Positions 25,978-34,436 of a stretch of DNA of 64,000 nucleotides are shown here, piece after piece. Position 1 is the stretch's first letter; every line of letters begins with the position of its first letter. Below the pieces are notes generated by a model. That model worked only from the letters and a program-made list of their open reading frames with translations, had not been told where the DNA came from and searched no databases. Made by a program: the position numbers and the translations under genes. Location: NCBI RefSeq assembly GCF_014651055.1, contig NZ_BMWD01000002.1, forward strand, positions 38,706-102,705, in the 5' to 3' direction. The DNA is from Streptomyces fructofermentans (GTDB taxonomy: Bacteria > Actinomycetota > Actinomycetes > Streptomycetales > Streptomycetaceae).

Positions 25978-27285
25978 TCACGGAATCACACCCTCGGATC
26001 GCAGGGCATCGTCGATCTGCTCCCTGATGGTGTTGACGGAGCTCTCCGGTTTGATCCCGGCCGGCGGAGACAGCGTGTGGGAGACCGCGATCGACACGTT
26101 CTGGTAGACCGGAGTGATCGGGCGCACGCTCGCCGCCTCCAGTGCGGCCAGCACCTCCCTCGAGAAGGGGTACTCCTTCATGAACGCGGGCTCGTCGTAC
26201 AGGGCGCGCAGGGTGGGCGGCAGACCGCCCTCGAGCGCGGCGGTGAGCTGGTTCTCCCGGTTGCGCAGGCACAGCGCTGCGTCGAAGGCCAGGTCGGGGT
26301 GGCGCGAGTAGGCGCTCACCGCGAGATCGATGCCGCCGATGGTGGGCCGTGCCGGGCGGTTCGGGTCGACCCGGGGGTACGGCGCCCAGCGGAAGTTCTT
26401 GAACAGCTCCGGGTTGTTCGCCTTCATCGACGGATAGACGAACGGGTAGTTGAGTTCGAACGCCGCCGTCCCCGACTCCATGGCGAGGCGGTTCTGGTCC
26501 TCCATCTGGTTGGGCAGGGAGGGGTCCGCGGCCGGCGACTTCGCCAGATCACGCATGATCCCGGCGGCTCGCACGGCAGGAGGACCGAGGGAGGGCTCGG
26601 TCGCGCTCGCGTTCAGGATGGAGCCGCCCGCACTGTTGATCAGCGTGTTGAACCAGACAGTCAGGCCCTCGTACTGGGCACCCTGGGTCTCCACGAAGTG
26701 CGGCTTTCCCTGCCGGGCGAGGTCGCCGGCCATGTCGAGCATCTCGGCCCAGGTCCTGGGCGGGGTGGGCACCAGGTCCTTGCGATACCACAGCAGTTGG
26801 GCGTTGGTGTTGTACGGGACGGCGTACAGCTTGCCCTTCCATGTCGAGGTCCGCAGGGGTACGCGCAGAGTGCCTTCGACAGCCTGCTGCTTCGCCGCTC
26901 CCGTCCATTCCCGGATCCAGCGCGCCTCGGCGAACTCCGCCGCCCAGGTGACGTCCAGGCCCAGGATGTCGAGCGAGTCGTCCTCGGCGGCGAGTCTGCG
27001 GACGAGTTGCTGGCGCTGGCCGTCCGCGGCACGCGGGAGCTTGTTGTAGCTGATCCTGTAGCGGCCGCCTGACGCCTGGCTGCACCGGTCGGCCGCCTTC
27101 TGGAGCGCACCGGAGTCGTCGGGGAAGTTGTACCAGTTGAGGGTGGGCCTACCGGACCCCTCGTCACTGCCACAAGCGGCGAGCACCGACGCCAGCAACG
27201 GCAGTACGGCGAACGCCCGCAGCCATCGCGTCCCTCCAGGACCCTTCCGACCCGAAACATGCCGAAAGTCGCACCTCGCGTGCAT
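25978..27285 (-). CDS. lpqY: Trehalose-binding lipoprotein (LpqY type)
   Basis: 435 residues: a long lipoprotein signal with lipobox LAAC (Cys at about 35), then a class I sugar-binding fold. Many segments match mycobacterial LpqY, including DILGLDVTWAAEFAEARW, NTNAQLLWYRKDLV, EGLTVWFNTLINSAGGS, FELNYPFVYPSM, APYPRV, TIGGIDLAVS, ALEGGLPPTLRALY and RPITPVYQNVSIAVS. LpqY-SugABC recovers trehalose in mycobacteria, and the whole gene order is retained here. ATG at 27285 has a GGAGGTGTGGAG ribosome site. Confidence 0.87.
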   Translation of the reverse strand: MHARCDFRHVSGRKGPGGTRWLRAFAVLPLLASVLAACGSDEGSGRPTLNWYNFPDDSGALQKAADRCSQASGGRYRISYNKLPRAADGQRQQLVRRLAAEDDSLDILGLDVTWAAEFAEARWIREWTGAAKQQAVEGTLRVPLRTSTWKGKLYAVPYNTNAQLLWYRKDLVPTPPRTWAEMLDMAGDLARQGKPHFVETQGAQYEGLTVWFNTLINSAGGSILNASATEPSLGPPAVRAAGIMRDLAKSPAADPSLPNQMEDQNRLAMESGTAAFELNYPFVYPSMKANNPELFKNFRWAPYPRVDPNRPARPTIGGIDLAVSAYSRHPDLAFDAALCLRNRENQLTAALEGGLPPTLRALYDEPAFMKEYPFSREVLAALEAASVRPITPVYQNVSIAVSHTLSPPAGIKPESSVNTIREQIDDALRSEGVIP

Positions 27286-27352
27286 ACGCTCCACACCTCC
27301 CTTCCGGACGGTGGCACGGGACTCGGACCTCGCAGCGTTTCCCTTCCGGCGG

Positions 27353-27381
27353 ACACTAAATGCCACATAAGGCAAGAGCAA
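27353..27381 (-). promoter_or_regulatory. Candidate promoter of the lpqY operon
   Basis: On the minus strand TTGCTC (27381-27376) and TAGTGT (27358-27353) are spaced by 17 bases, in an A/T-rich patch about 70 bases upstream of the lpqY start. This fits a vegetative promoter; it is not verified. Confidence 0.4.
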
Positions 27382-27676
27382 GCACATATCGTGCCCAATC
27401 GCCCAGCGTGGCCCAGTGGTGGGACCGGCTCGGCGAACCCACGGGAGCGGAAGGGGGCGATCGACTTCGGCTTCTTCCTGCTGCTCTACGGCAGGGGGTG
27501 CGATCCGCTCGACCTGGGGGAGTCCGCCGAAGCCGATTGGGGCGCCGGTTGCGCGCAGCGTGCACTGTCGGCCGGAAGCGACATCAAGGAAACGTTTGCG
27601 CAGGTCGGAGCGTTCGACGATCCCCATGGCGCACTTGACCGAGTCAAGGGGCGTTGCACGGCCGCCTGTGGCACGC
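27382..27676. other. Region with decayed or uncertain coding potential inside the mini-island
   Basis: About 300 bases between the lpqY promoter and the att arm. One plus-strand frame around 27450-27660 has a protein-like stretch (AIDFGFFLLLYGRG, KETFAQVGAFDDPHGALD) without a start and reading on into the tRNA complement. It may be a gene remnant; no family recognised. Confidence 0.3.
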
Positions 27677-27694
27677 GGTCCACATCTGGTCCCC
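27677..27694. repeat. Paired GGTCC/TGGTCCCC repeat, copy 2
   Basis: GGTCC followed by TGGTCCCC at 27687-27694, about 65 bases inside the right (tRNA) end of the mini-island; it mirrors copy 1 at the other end. Confidence 0.45.
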
Positions 27695-27706
27695 GAGAAC
27701 GACGAA

Positions 27707-27738
27707 GAGGCCACTTCCGATCAACCGGAAATGACCTC
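27707..27738 (-). terminator. Terminator of the tRNA-Pro gene
   Basis: GAGGCCACTTCCG (27707-27719) pairs with CGGAAATGACCTC (27726-27738), with one G-T style mismatch, 19 bases after the tRNA 3' end. It differs from the terminators beside the two tRNA fragments, consistent with being brought in by the inserted segment. Confidence 0.6.
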
Positions 27739-27757
27739 CGACCTGCTACTTCGCAAG

Positions 27758-27831
<74 letters not shown>

Positions 27832-27884
27832 ATGCGCCCCGCCGCGGTGAACCGCGTGAACACGCAGGTGAACCCTACCGCACC

Positions 27885-27924
27885 CGACCACCCGACCACC
27901 CGACCACCCGACCACCCGATCACC
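27885..27924. repeat. Short tandem repeat, 8-bp unit CGACCACC
   Basis: Four perfect copies plus one variant (CGATCACC) of an 8-base unit occur 54 bases upstream of the tRNA-Pro gene. Likely prone to slippage; no coding role seen. The rest of 27832-28192 holds no recognisable gene. Confidence 0.85.
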
Positions 27925-28192
27925 CTGGCGCTCACGGCAGGCCCGGTCGGCCCGTCGTCCTACGGCGACCGCCCGCCCGAGCGCGCGGGCCGCCCGCAGG
28001 AGGTGCGGGCCGGCCGGCCTACGGGCGGCGACCGGAAGCGCCTCGGCGCCGCCACCGCGGCTCCCGGCTCCCGGCTCCCGGCTCAGTCTTGTGTGCCGTG
28101 GCGCGGGGCACGCCGGGCGGGGCGGACGGTGACGGCGGCGCGGGGCCGCGGACTCCGTCCGCCCCGGACGCGCCGGGCCGGGACCTTCCCGG

Positions 28193-29125
28193 TCAGCTCG
28201 CGAGACCGGCCCCGGTCAGCCACTCCTCGGCGACGTCGGCGGCGTCCGCCTTGTCGTTGACGAGCTTCTTCATCATCTCCAGCAGGTCCTCGGTCGTGAG
28301 CTTGGCCGAGATGGCGTTGAGCGTCTCCCTGGCCTTGCCGTCGACGGCCGACTTGTGGACGAGGGGGGTGATGTTCTGGGAGGAGAAGAGGTTCTTCGGG
28401 TCCTCCAGGACGACGAGCTTGTCCTCGACGATGGCGGGATCGGTGGTGTACAGGTTGGCGGCCTGCACCGTGCCCTCCTTCAGCAGCTTCAGCAGGGTGC
28501 TCTGGGCGCCCGCGTCGAGCGGCTGGAACTTCCCGAACTCGACGCCGTAGACCTTCTCGAGGCCGACCAGGCCCTGCGTACGCGTCTTGAACTCGGAGCC
28601 CGCGCCGATCGCCAGGTCACCCGCGACGGGCTTGAGGTCGGCGAGGGTCTTCAGGTTGTGCTTGGCGGCGACCTCGGAGGTGACGGTGACCGAGTCCTTG
28701 TCCTCGGCCGCGGCGGAGTCGAGTATCTCGACCGACTTGGGCAGCTTCGCCTTCAGTTCGGCGTTGATGTCCTCGGTGCTGGTGGCGGTGCTCTTCTTGT
28801 CGACGGCCACCGACAGCAGTGCTCCGTTGTACTCGGGGAAGACGCTGATGCCTCCCTTGACGACCTGGTCGTAGTAGACCTCGCGGGCGCCGATGTCGAA
28901 CTTGCGGGTCACCTTCAGACCCTTGTCCTCCAGCGCCTGCGCGTAGATCTCGGCGAGCAGCTGGTTCTCCGGGAAGTTGGCCGAGCCGACGACGATGGAC
29001 TTGCCTCCGCCGCCACCGCCGCCCTCCGTCAGCGGATTGTCGTCGCTGTCGCCGTCCCCGCCGCAGGCGGTCAGCGAGAGGGCGGCGATCAGACCGAAGG
29101 CGGTGACGCGGAACATGCCTCGCAT
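28193..29125 (-). CDS. Betaine/osmoprotectant-type ABC substrate-binding lipoprotein (ProX/OpuCC family)
   Basis: 310 residues: lipoprotein signal with lipobox LTAC (Cys21), a Gly-rich linker, then an OpuAC-type fold (IVVGSANFPENQLLAEIYAQALEDKG, GGISVFPEYNGAL, GSEFKTRTQGLVGLEKVYG, VQAANLYTTDPAIVE). These proteins cage quaternary ammonium groups of betaines, carnitine or ergothioneine with aromatic residues. The ligand cannot be read here. The transporter genes run towards it from a shared promoter with a divergent catabolic operon, so a catabolised betaine is plausible rather than pure osmoprotection. Start at 29125 is chosen for its GAGGAG site. Confidence 0.87.
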   Translation of the reverse strand: MRGMFRVTAFGLIAALSLTACGGDGDSDDNPLTEGGGGGGGKSIVVGSANFPENQLLAEIYAQALEDKGLKVTRKFDIGAREVYYDQVVKGGISVFPEYNGALLSVAVDKKSTATSTEDINAELKAKLPKSVEILDSAAAEDKDSVTVTSEVAAKHNLKTLADLKPVAGDLAIGAGSEFKTRTQGLVGLEKVYGVEFGKFQPLDAGAQSTLLKLLKEGTVQAANLYTTDPAIVEDKLVVLEDPKNLFSSQNITPLVHKSAVDGKARETLNAISAKLTTEDLLEMMKKLVNDKADAADVAEEWLTGAGLAS

Positions 29126-29217
29126 GGGGTGTCTCCTCTTTCTGCTTCTCTGGTTGTTCTGTTGTTCGGTTGTTCGGGAGTCCCCGGCGGCCCTCGGGGG
29201 CGCGGGGGTCCGGGAGG

Positions 29218-29907
29218 TCAGGGGCCGGACGCCGGGGCCCGCAGGCCCGGCGAGACGACGACGCGCCGGAGCGCGGTGAACACGGCCTGGACGACGAGCG
29301 CCAGCAGGACCACGACGGCGGAGCCGCCGATGACGAGCTCGTAGTCGTTGCGGGCGAGCCCGTCGACGATGAAGCGGCCAAGACCGCCGAGGCCCGGGTA
29401 CGCGGCGACCGTGGCGGTGGCCACGACCTGGATCGCGGCGACCCGCAGGCCGAGCAGGATCAGCGGCAGCGCCATCGGCACCTCGGCCTTCAGCAGGACC
29501 TCCCAGCCGGTCATGCCCATCCCGCGCGCGGCGTCCCTGGCGTCCGGGTCGACGCCCCTGATCCCCTCGAAGGTGTTGATCAGGATGGGCGGGACCGCCA
29601 GTGCGGTCAGTGCCACCAGGACGGGTGCCGTACTGAGCCCGGCGAGGGTGACGACGAGGACGACCAGGCCGAAGGTCGGCACCGCCCGCGCGAGGTTCGC
29701 GACGCTGGCCACGGCGAAGGCGCCCCGGCCGGTGTGTCCCACCAACAGCCCCAGCGACAGCCCTATGAGCGCGGCGAAGAGCAGGGACAGGCCGCTGTAC
29801 GTGAGGTGCTCCAGCAGCCGGTGCGGTATGCCGTCGGGCCCGTGCCACTGCTGCGACGAGGTCAACCAGTCGCCGACGAGGCTCAGTTGGTTCAGGAATC
29901 CGTTCAC
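29218..29907 (-). CDS. Betaine-type ABC transporter permease (OpuCB/ProW family)
   Basis: 229 residues with about six membrane helices and the EAA loop DARDAARGMGMTGWEVLLKAE. The N-terminal part includes HLTYSGLSLLFAALIGLSLG, typical for OpuCB/OpuCD. GTG start at 29907 overlaps the other permease gene by four bases. Confidence 0.86.
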   Translation of the reverse strand: MNGFLNQLSLVGDWLTSSQQWHGPDGIPHRLLEHLTYSGLSLLFAALIGLSLGLLVGHTGRGAFAVASVANLARAVPTFGLVVLVVTLAGLSTAPVLVALTALAVPPILINTFEGIRGVDPDARDAARGMGMTGWEVLLKAEVPMALPLILLGLRVAAIQVVATATVAAYPGLGGLGRFIVDGLARNDYELVIGGSAVVVLLALVVQAVFTALRRVVVSPGLRAPASGP

Positions 29908-30569
29908 GCGGCGGCCCCCTTGCCGCGCGCCCAGGGCGTCAGCAGCCGCTGGGCCAGGACGAGCAGCGCGTCGGTGACGAGGGCCAGCAGCATGATCAGT
30001 ACGGTCGCGGTGATGATCGGCGTCGGGAAGTCGAGCTGGAGCCCCCGGGTGATGTAGTAGCCGAGGCCGCCCTGCCCTATCAGCTGCCCCACGGCCACGA
30101 GGCTGATGGAGGAGACCGCGGCGACGCGCACGCCGGCGACGACGACGGGCACGGCGATGGGCAGTTCGACCTGGACGACGCGGCGTACCGTGCTGAAGCC
30201 CATCGCGGTGGCCGCCTGCCGGACGGGGTCGGGCACCGCCGCCAGTCCGTCCACGACGTTGGGTATGAGGACGGACAGGGTGTACAGCGTCAGCGGGATC
30301 ATCACCGTGCGCTCGGTCAGGCCCGTGTAGCGCACGAAGATCATGAACAGCGCGAGGGACGGGATCGAGTACAGGATGTTGGCCGCGGTGAGGGTGGGCG
30401 GGTAGGCCCACCGCCAGCGGTGGCACAGGATGCCCAACGGGATCGAGATGAGCAGCCCGAGGAGCACCGGCAGCAGTCCGAGGCGCAGATGCACTCCGGT
30501 GTAGTGGGCCAGTTCGTCGACGTGGTCGCCGATCCACGCCCACCTGACGAGCGGTTCGCCGTCCCTCAT
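29904..30569 (-). CDS. Betaine-type ABC transporter permease (OpuCD/ProW family)
   Basis: 221 residues, about five to six helices. HLRLGLLPVLLGLLISIPLG and the EAA-type loop VRQAATAMGFSTVRRVVQVELP are family hallmarks, as is GQGGLGYYITRGLQ near the end. It overlaps the ATPase stop (ATGA) and the second permease (GTGA), so all subunits are translationally linked. Confidence 0.86.
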   Translation of the reverse strand: MRDGEPLVRWAWIGDHVDELAHYTGVHLRLGLLPVLLGLLISIPLGILCHRWRWAYPPTLTAANILYSIPSLALFMIFVRYTGLTERTVMIPLTLYTLSVLIPNVVDGLAAVPDPVRQAATAMGFSTVRRVVQVELPIAVPVVVAGVRVAAVSSISLVAVGQLIGQGGLGYYITRGLQLDFPTPIITATVLIMLLALVTDALLVLAQRLLTPWARGKGAAA

Positions 30570-31741
30570 CGCTTCTCACCCGCCTCGTGGACGGGAGGCC
30601 CCTGCTTCCCGACCTCTCCGGACGGGGCCGCGGACGTGGAGGGCCCGTCCTTCTCCGGGCCCGACGTCGCGGCCGACAGTTCGTACGCGTCCGCGACCCC
30701 GACGACCTTCCCCTGCGCGTCCACGCCCACCGCGAGCCGGGAGGGCGAGAGCAGCGCGGCGTCCAGGGCGGCCCGCGCCGAGTCGCCGGCCAGGCTGAAG
30801 GTGTGGCCGAGCGGCGCCAGCACCGCGTCGGCCAGCGTGCCCTCGTCCGGCAGTCCCCCGACGGCCGCCCAGCCGAGCGGACGACGGTCGCCGTCGACCA
30901 CGAGGACCCAGGGTTCGTCGACCGCCCGGGCCCGGGCCACGGGCGTGGCGGCGGACAGCACCCGTCCTTCGCGCAGCGGCAGTTCGGCCGCGTCGACGAA
31001 GGAAAGCCGGCGTATGCCGCGGTCCTGGCCGACGAATCCGGCCACGAAGTCGTCGGCGGGGTCGGCCAGCAGCCGCTCCGGGGAGTCGAACTGCGCGAGC
31101 CGGCCGCCGGTGCGGAACACCGCGATGTTGTCGCCGAGTTTGATCGCCTCGTCGATGTCGTGGGTGACGAACACGATCGTCTTGCGCAACTCCTTCTGGA
31201 GCCGTATCAGTTCCGTCTGCAACTCGGCCCGGACGATGGGGTCCACCGCGCTGAACGGCTCGTCCATCAGCAGCACCGGCGGATCGGCTCCGAGCGCGCG
31301 CGCCACACCGACGCGCTGCTGCTGTCCGCCCGAGAGCTGGTACGGGTAGCGCTTGGCCATCCCGGCGGGCAGCCCCACCAGTTCCAGCAGTTCCGCCGCG
31401 CGCGCCCGGGCCTTCTTCCTGCCCCAGCCCAGCAGCAGCGGAACGGTGGCGATGTTGTCCAGGACGGTCCGGTGCGGGAACAGGCCGGCGTGCTGGATCA
31501 CGTAGCCGATACCGCGCCGGAGTTCGGGCGCCGCGACGTCCCGGATGTCCCGGCCGCGCAGGCTCACCGTCCCGGCCGTCGGCTCCACCATGCGGTTGAC
31601 CATACGCAGCGTCGTGGTCTTGCCGCATCCGGAGGGGCCGACCAGGACCGTGATGCCTCCTTCGGCCAGCTCCAGGGACAGATCGTCCACGGCTGTGGTG
31701 CCGTTGGGATAGTTTTTGCTCACCGCGTCAAATCTGATCAA
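30566..31741 (-). CDS. Betaine-type ABC transporter ATP-binding protein (OpuCA/ProV family)
   Basis: 391 residues: an ABC domain (about 1-240) with Walker A GPSGCGKTTT, signature LSGGQQQRVGVARAL, Walker B VLLMDEPFSAVD and H-loop THDIDEA. A C-terminal region (about 255-365) looks like a degenerate CBS pair (WVLVVDGDRRPLGW, AVGVDAQGKVVGV), the ionic-strength sensor of OpuA/OpuC ATPases. A Ser/Pro/Gly tail follows. First gene of the importer operon, divergent from the OCD-like gene with 119 bp between. Confidence 0.87.
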   Translation of the reverse strand: MIRFDAVSKNYPNGTTAVDDLSLELAEGGITVLVGPSGCGKTTTLRMVNRMVEPTAGTVSLRGRDIRDVAAPELRRGIGYVIQHAGLFPHRTVLDNIATVPLLLGWGRKKARARAAELLELVGLPAGMAKRYPYQLSGGQQQRVGVARALGADPPVLLMDEPFSAVDPIVRAELQTELIRLQKELRKTIVFVTHDIDEAIKLGDNIAVFRTGGRLAQFDSPERLLADPADDFVAGFVGQDRGIRRLSFVDAAELPLREGRVLSAATPVARARAVDEPWVLVVDGDRRPLGWAAVGGLPDEGTLADAVLAPLGHTFSLAGDSARAALDAALLSPSRLAVGVDAQGKVVGVADAYELSAATSGPEKDGPSTSAAPSGEVGKQGPPVHEAGEKR

Positions 31742-31860
31742 AGCTGCCCCTTACCCGACTGCATATGGTCATGCACAGTTGTTCGTGGCTGAATTACAGT
31801 CAATCCCTATTTGTAAACGGGGTGTTACGTTCACCCGAAGAAAGTGAAGGGGTGCCCGGA
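31742..31860. promoter_or_regulatory. Divergent promoter region of betaine importer and lyase operon
   Basis: 119 bp, notably A/T-rich for this genome, containing a TGCATATGGTCATGCA near-palindrome (about 31761-31776). Both operons must start here, which argues for joint control. No regulator gene is adjacent. Confidence 0.55.
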
Positions 31861-32871
31861 ATGCGCGCGTTGGAACCGGTCTGGTTGACCTTCCTCAGCG
31901 GCTCGGACATCGAACAGCTCCCAATCGACGACTCCGAGGTGCTCGACGCGGTGGAACGCGGGCTCCGCGCCCAGGGCCACGGACAGACCGTCGTCGAACC
32001 GCGTGTCCACCTCACACCCGACCCCGCGTTCAACGGCCACTTCAACGTCCTGCGCGGCTATGTTGCCCCGATCGGTCTGGCCGGGGTCAAGATCGTGGGC
32101 GACTACGTCGACAACTACCGCAGCGGCCTGCCCTCGGAGATGGCCCTGCTCAACCTGTTCGACCCGCGGACCGGGATGCCGGTGGCCGTGGTCGACGCCA
32201 CCGCCCTCACCGAGATGCGCACCGGCGCGCTCACGGCCCTCGGCGCACGGCACCTGGCCCGCCCCGACTCCAAGGTGCTCGGGCACATCGGCGCCCGCGC
32301 CACCTCGTACTGGAACGTCCGCCTGCTCGACCGGATCTTCGACCTCACGGAGATACGGGTCCACTCGCGCCGCCCGGAGAGCCGGCGCGCCTTCGCCGAC
32401 CGGCTGGAGCGCGACCTCGGCAAGCCCGTGGTCGTCACCCCGGACTGGCGGAGCTGCGTCGAGGGCGCCGACATCGTCGTGGAGGCGTCCCGCCTGGAAC
32501 GGCCGGAGCCGCTGCTGCGCACCGAATGGATCACTCCGGGGGCCCTCGTCGTCCCGTACGGCACGATGAGCGCGGTCGAACCCGACCTCACCGACATCAT
32601 GGACAAGATCGTCGTCGACGACTGGGGGCAGGCGCGCTCCGGACCGTTCGGCGCCCTGCGCGCGCACGTCGACTCCGGACGGCTCAGCGAGGCGAACCTG
32701 CACGCGGAGCTGTGCGAGATCGTCGTGGGCGACCGGCCCGGCCGCGAGAGCCCCGACGAGACCATCCTCTTCTGGCACCGCGGGCTCTCCCTGTCCGACA
32801 TAGCGCTCGGCGCCGTCCTGCTGGAGAAGGCCGGCGAACACGGCCTCGGACAGCGGGTGCGCTTCTCGTGA
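31861..32871 (+). CDS. Ornithine cyclodeaminase/mu-crystallin family protein
   Basis: 336 residues with the OCD fold: substrate region (about 60-130, KIVGDYVDNYRSGLPSEMALLNLFD), GALTALGARHLARPDSKVLGHIGARA around the NAD(P)-binding turn, and the VDDWGQARSG segment with the Asp that acts in cyclodeaminases. The nucleotide-binding Gly motif reads GHIGARATS rather than GTGVQA, a family variant. Members act as cyclodeaminases, imine reductases or amino-acid dehydrogenases, so the reaction is open. ATG at 31861 has GAAGGGG upstream. It is coupled by GTGA overlap to the lyase-like gene. Confidence 0.83.
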   Translation: MRALEPVWLTFLSGSDIEQLPIDDSEVLDAVERGLRAQGHGQTVVEPRVHLTPDPAFNGHFNVLRGYVAPIGLAGVKIVGDYVDNYRSGLPSEMALLNLFDPRTGMPVAVVDATALTEMRTGALTALGARHLARPDSKVLGHIGARATSYWNVRLLDRIFDLTEIRVHSRRPESRRAFADRLERDLGKPVVVTPDWRSCVEGADIVVEASRLERPEPLLRTEWITPGALVVPYGTMSAVEPDLTDIMDKIVVDDWGQARSGPFGALRAHVDSGRLSEANLHAELCEIVVGDRPGRESPDETILFWHRGLSLSDIALGAVLLEKAGEHGLGQRVRFS

Positions 32872-34436
32872 CCGGCGCACCACCCGCACCCCCGTCCGGC
32901 CACGCCGTCGGCGACCCGGTGGTCCTCGACGGCCACTCGCTGACCTGCGCCGAGGTCGTCGCGGTCGCGCACCGCGGAGCCCGGGTCGTGCTCGCCGACG
33001 AGGTGGCACCGCGCCTGGCACGCGACCGCGCGGTGGTCGACGACGTGGTCGACCGGCAGGTGCCCGCGTACGGCCTGACGACCGGACTCGGCAGCCGGTC
33101 CTCCTACGCGCTGCCCCGGTCGGAACTGGACGAGTTCAGCGTGCGCACGCTCCGCGGACGGGCCGACGCCGTCGGCGACCCGCTGCCCGTGCCGGTCGTC
33201 CGCGCGACCGTGCTGGCCCGGATCAACGGCATCGCGGGCGGCGGCAGCGGGGTCCGGCCGGAGATCCCCGCGCTGCTCGTCGCCATGCTCAACGCGCGCG
33301 TGCATCCGGTGATCCCCGGGATCGGGTCGATCGGCGCCTCCGACCTGTGCCAGACGGCCCATGCCGGGCTGGTCGTCATCGGCGAGGGCCGCGCCGAGTT
33401 CCTCGGCGAGGAGCTCGACGGCGGGACGGCCCTCCGGCGGGCGGGCCTCGCGCCCGTCCGGCTCGGCCCGAAGGACGGCCACGTGCTGTGCAGCGCGAGC
33501 CCGCTGGCCGCGGGACAGGGTGCCCTCGTCCTGCACGAGGCGGCTGTCGTCCTGACACTGGCCCAGGCGGTCACGGCCCTCACCTTCGAGGGTTTCCGGG
33601 CCAACACCGGCCCGCTCGACGCCCGCGTGCTGCGGCTGCGCCCGGCGCCCGGGCAGGCCCGGGCGGCGGACGGACTCCTCGCGCTCCTGTCCGGCGGCGA
33701 CCTCACCGCACCCGGGCACGCCCGACGCGTCCAGGACCCCGTCAGCCTGCGCTGCGCGGCCCAGGTGCACGGCGCCCTGTACGCGGCGCTCGACTTCGCC
33801 GACGCGGCGCTGGACCCCGAACTGAACGGCTGCGGCGACAACCCCGTGGTCCTCACCGGGCCGGACGCGATCGTGTCGTCGGGCAACTTCCACACCCCGG
33901 CCCTGGCCCTCGCCCTCGATACCCTCGCGCTGGCCCTGACCCAGACCGCGGCGATCTCCGCCGAACGCATGCGCCGGCTGCTGAACCCCGCGGTCAGCGG
34001 CCTGCCCGCCAACCTGTCCCCGTACGGCCCCGAGCGGTCCGGGTTCGCCCCGCTGGCCAAGACGGCGCAGGCACTCGTCGCCGAGGTCAGGGCGCTGTCC
34101 GCGCCGGTGTGCACCGACCCGCGGCACGGGGCGGACGCCGTCGAGGACGACTCGACCAACGCGGCGCTCGGGGCACGGCGGCTGGCGACCACGCTGGTCA
34201 GGATGCGCCAACTGCTCGCCGTGGAGGCCGTGGCGGCCGCCCAGGCGGTGGACCTCGCCGCCCCCGCGGCACTCGGGCGGGGCCCGGCGCTGCTGCACCG
34301 GGCGATCCGCGAGGTCGTCCCGCCCCTCGACGACGACCGGCCGTGCGGGGTGGACGTGGAACGGGTGAGCCGCGACGTGCTGGGCTCCGACGTGGTACGA
34401 AGCGCACTGCGTGCCCTGGCGGAAGGAACTGCGTGA
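32868..34436 (+). CDS. Histidine/phenylalanine ammonia-lyase superfamily protein lacking the MIO tripeptide
   Basis: 522 residues aligning along the whole HutH fold: Tyr68 in AYGLTTGLG (like YGVNTGFG), VQDPVSLRCAAQVHG, DNPVVLT, SSGNFHTPALALALD, GLPANLSPYG and VEDDSTNA. Two key changes are visible. The prosthetic-group motif GASGDL reads Gly-Ala157-Ser158-Asp159-Leu, so the Gly of Ala-Ser-Gly needed to form MIO is deleted. The Tyr of QDPYSLR is Val292. A classical MIO-dependent ammonia elimination therefore seems impossible. MIO-independent elimination of a better leaving group, such as trimethylamine from a betaine (ergothionase-like chemistry), would fit the divergent betaine importer. Function is inferred only. 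GTG start overlaps the OCD stop. Confidence 0.82.
   Translation: MTGAPPAPPSGHAVGDPVVLDGHSLTCAEVVAVAHRGARVVLADEVAPRLARDRAVVDDVVDRQVPAYGLTTGLGSRSSYALPRSELDEFSVRTLRGRADAVGDPLPVPVVRATVLARINGIAGGGSGVRPEIPALLVAMLNARVHPVIPGIGSIGASDLCQTAHAGLVVIGEGRAEFLGEELDGGTALRRAGLAPVRLGPKDGHVLCSASPLAAGQGALVLHEAAVVLTLAQAVTALTFEGFRANTGPLDARVLRLRPAPGQARAADGLLALLSGGDLTAPGHARRVQDPVSLRCAAQVHGALYAALDFADAALDPELNGCGDNPVVLTGPDAIVSSGNFHTPALALALDTLALALTQTAAISAERMRRLLNPAVSGLPANLSPYGPERSGFAPLAKTAQALVAEVRALSAPVCTDPRHGADAVEDDSTNAALGARRLATTLVRMRQLLAVEAVAAAQAVDLAAPAALGRGPALLHRAIREVVPPLDDDRPCGVDVERVSRDVLGSDVVRSALRALAEGTA

Larger units (their letters stand above)
22511..27757. mobile_element. tRNA-Pro-bracketed mini-island carrying a trehalose importer
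   Basis: The segment is bounded on the right by the 3' end of an intact tRNA-Pro(GGG) gene (27758) and on the left by a 41-base copy of the same tRNA 3' half in the same orientation, as att sites of tRNA-integrating elements are. Both inner flanks carry paired GGTCC/TGGTCCCC repeats. The cargo is only lpqY-sugA-sugB-sugC. No integrase, excisionase or replication gene is present, so it is either a relic or a cis-mobilised module. Confidence 0.5.

Noticed and set aside
27885-27924. Possible CRISPR array
   Set aside because: The repeat is an uninterrupted 8-base tandem array without spacers; no cas genes in the window.
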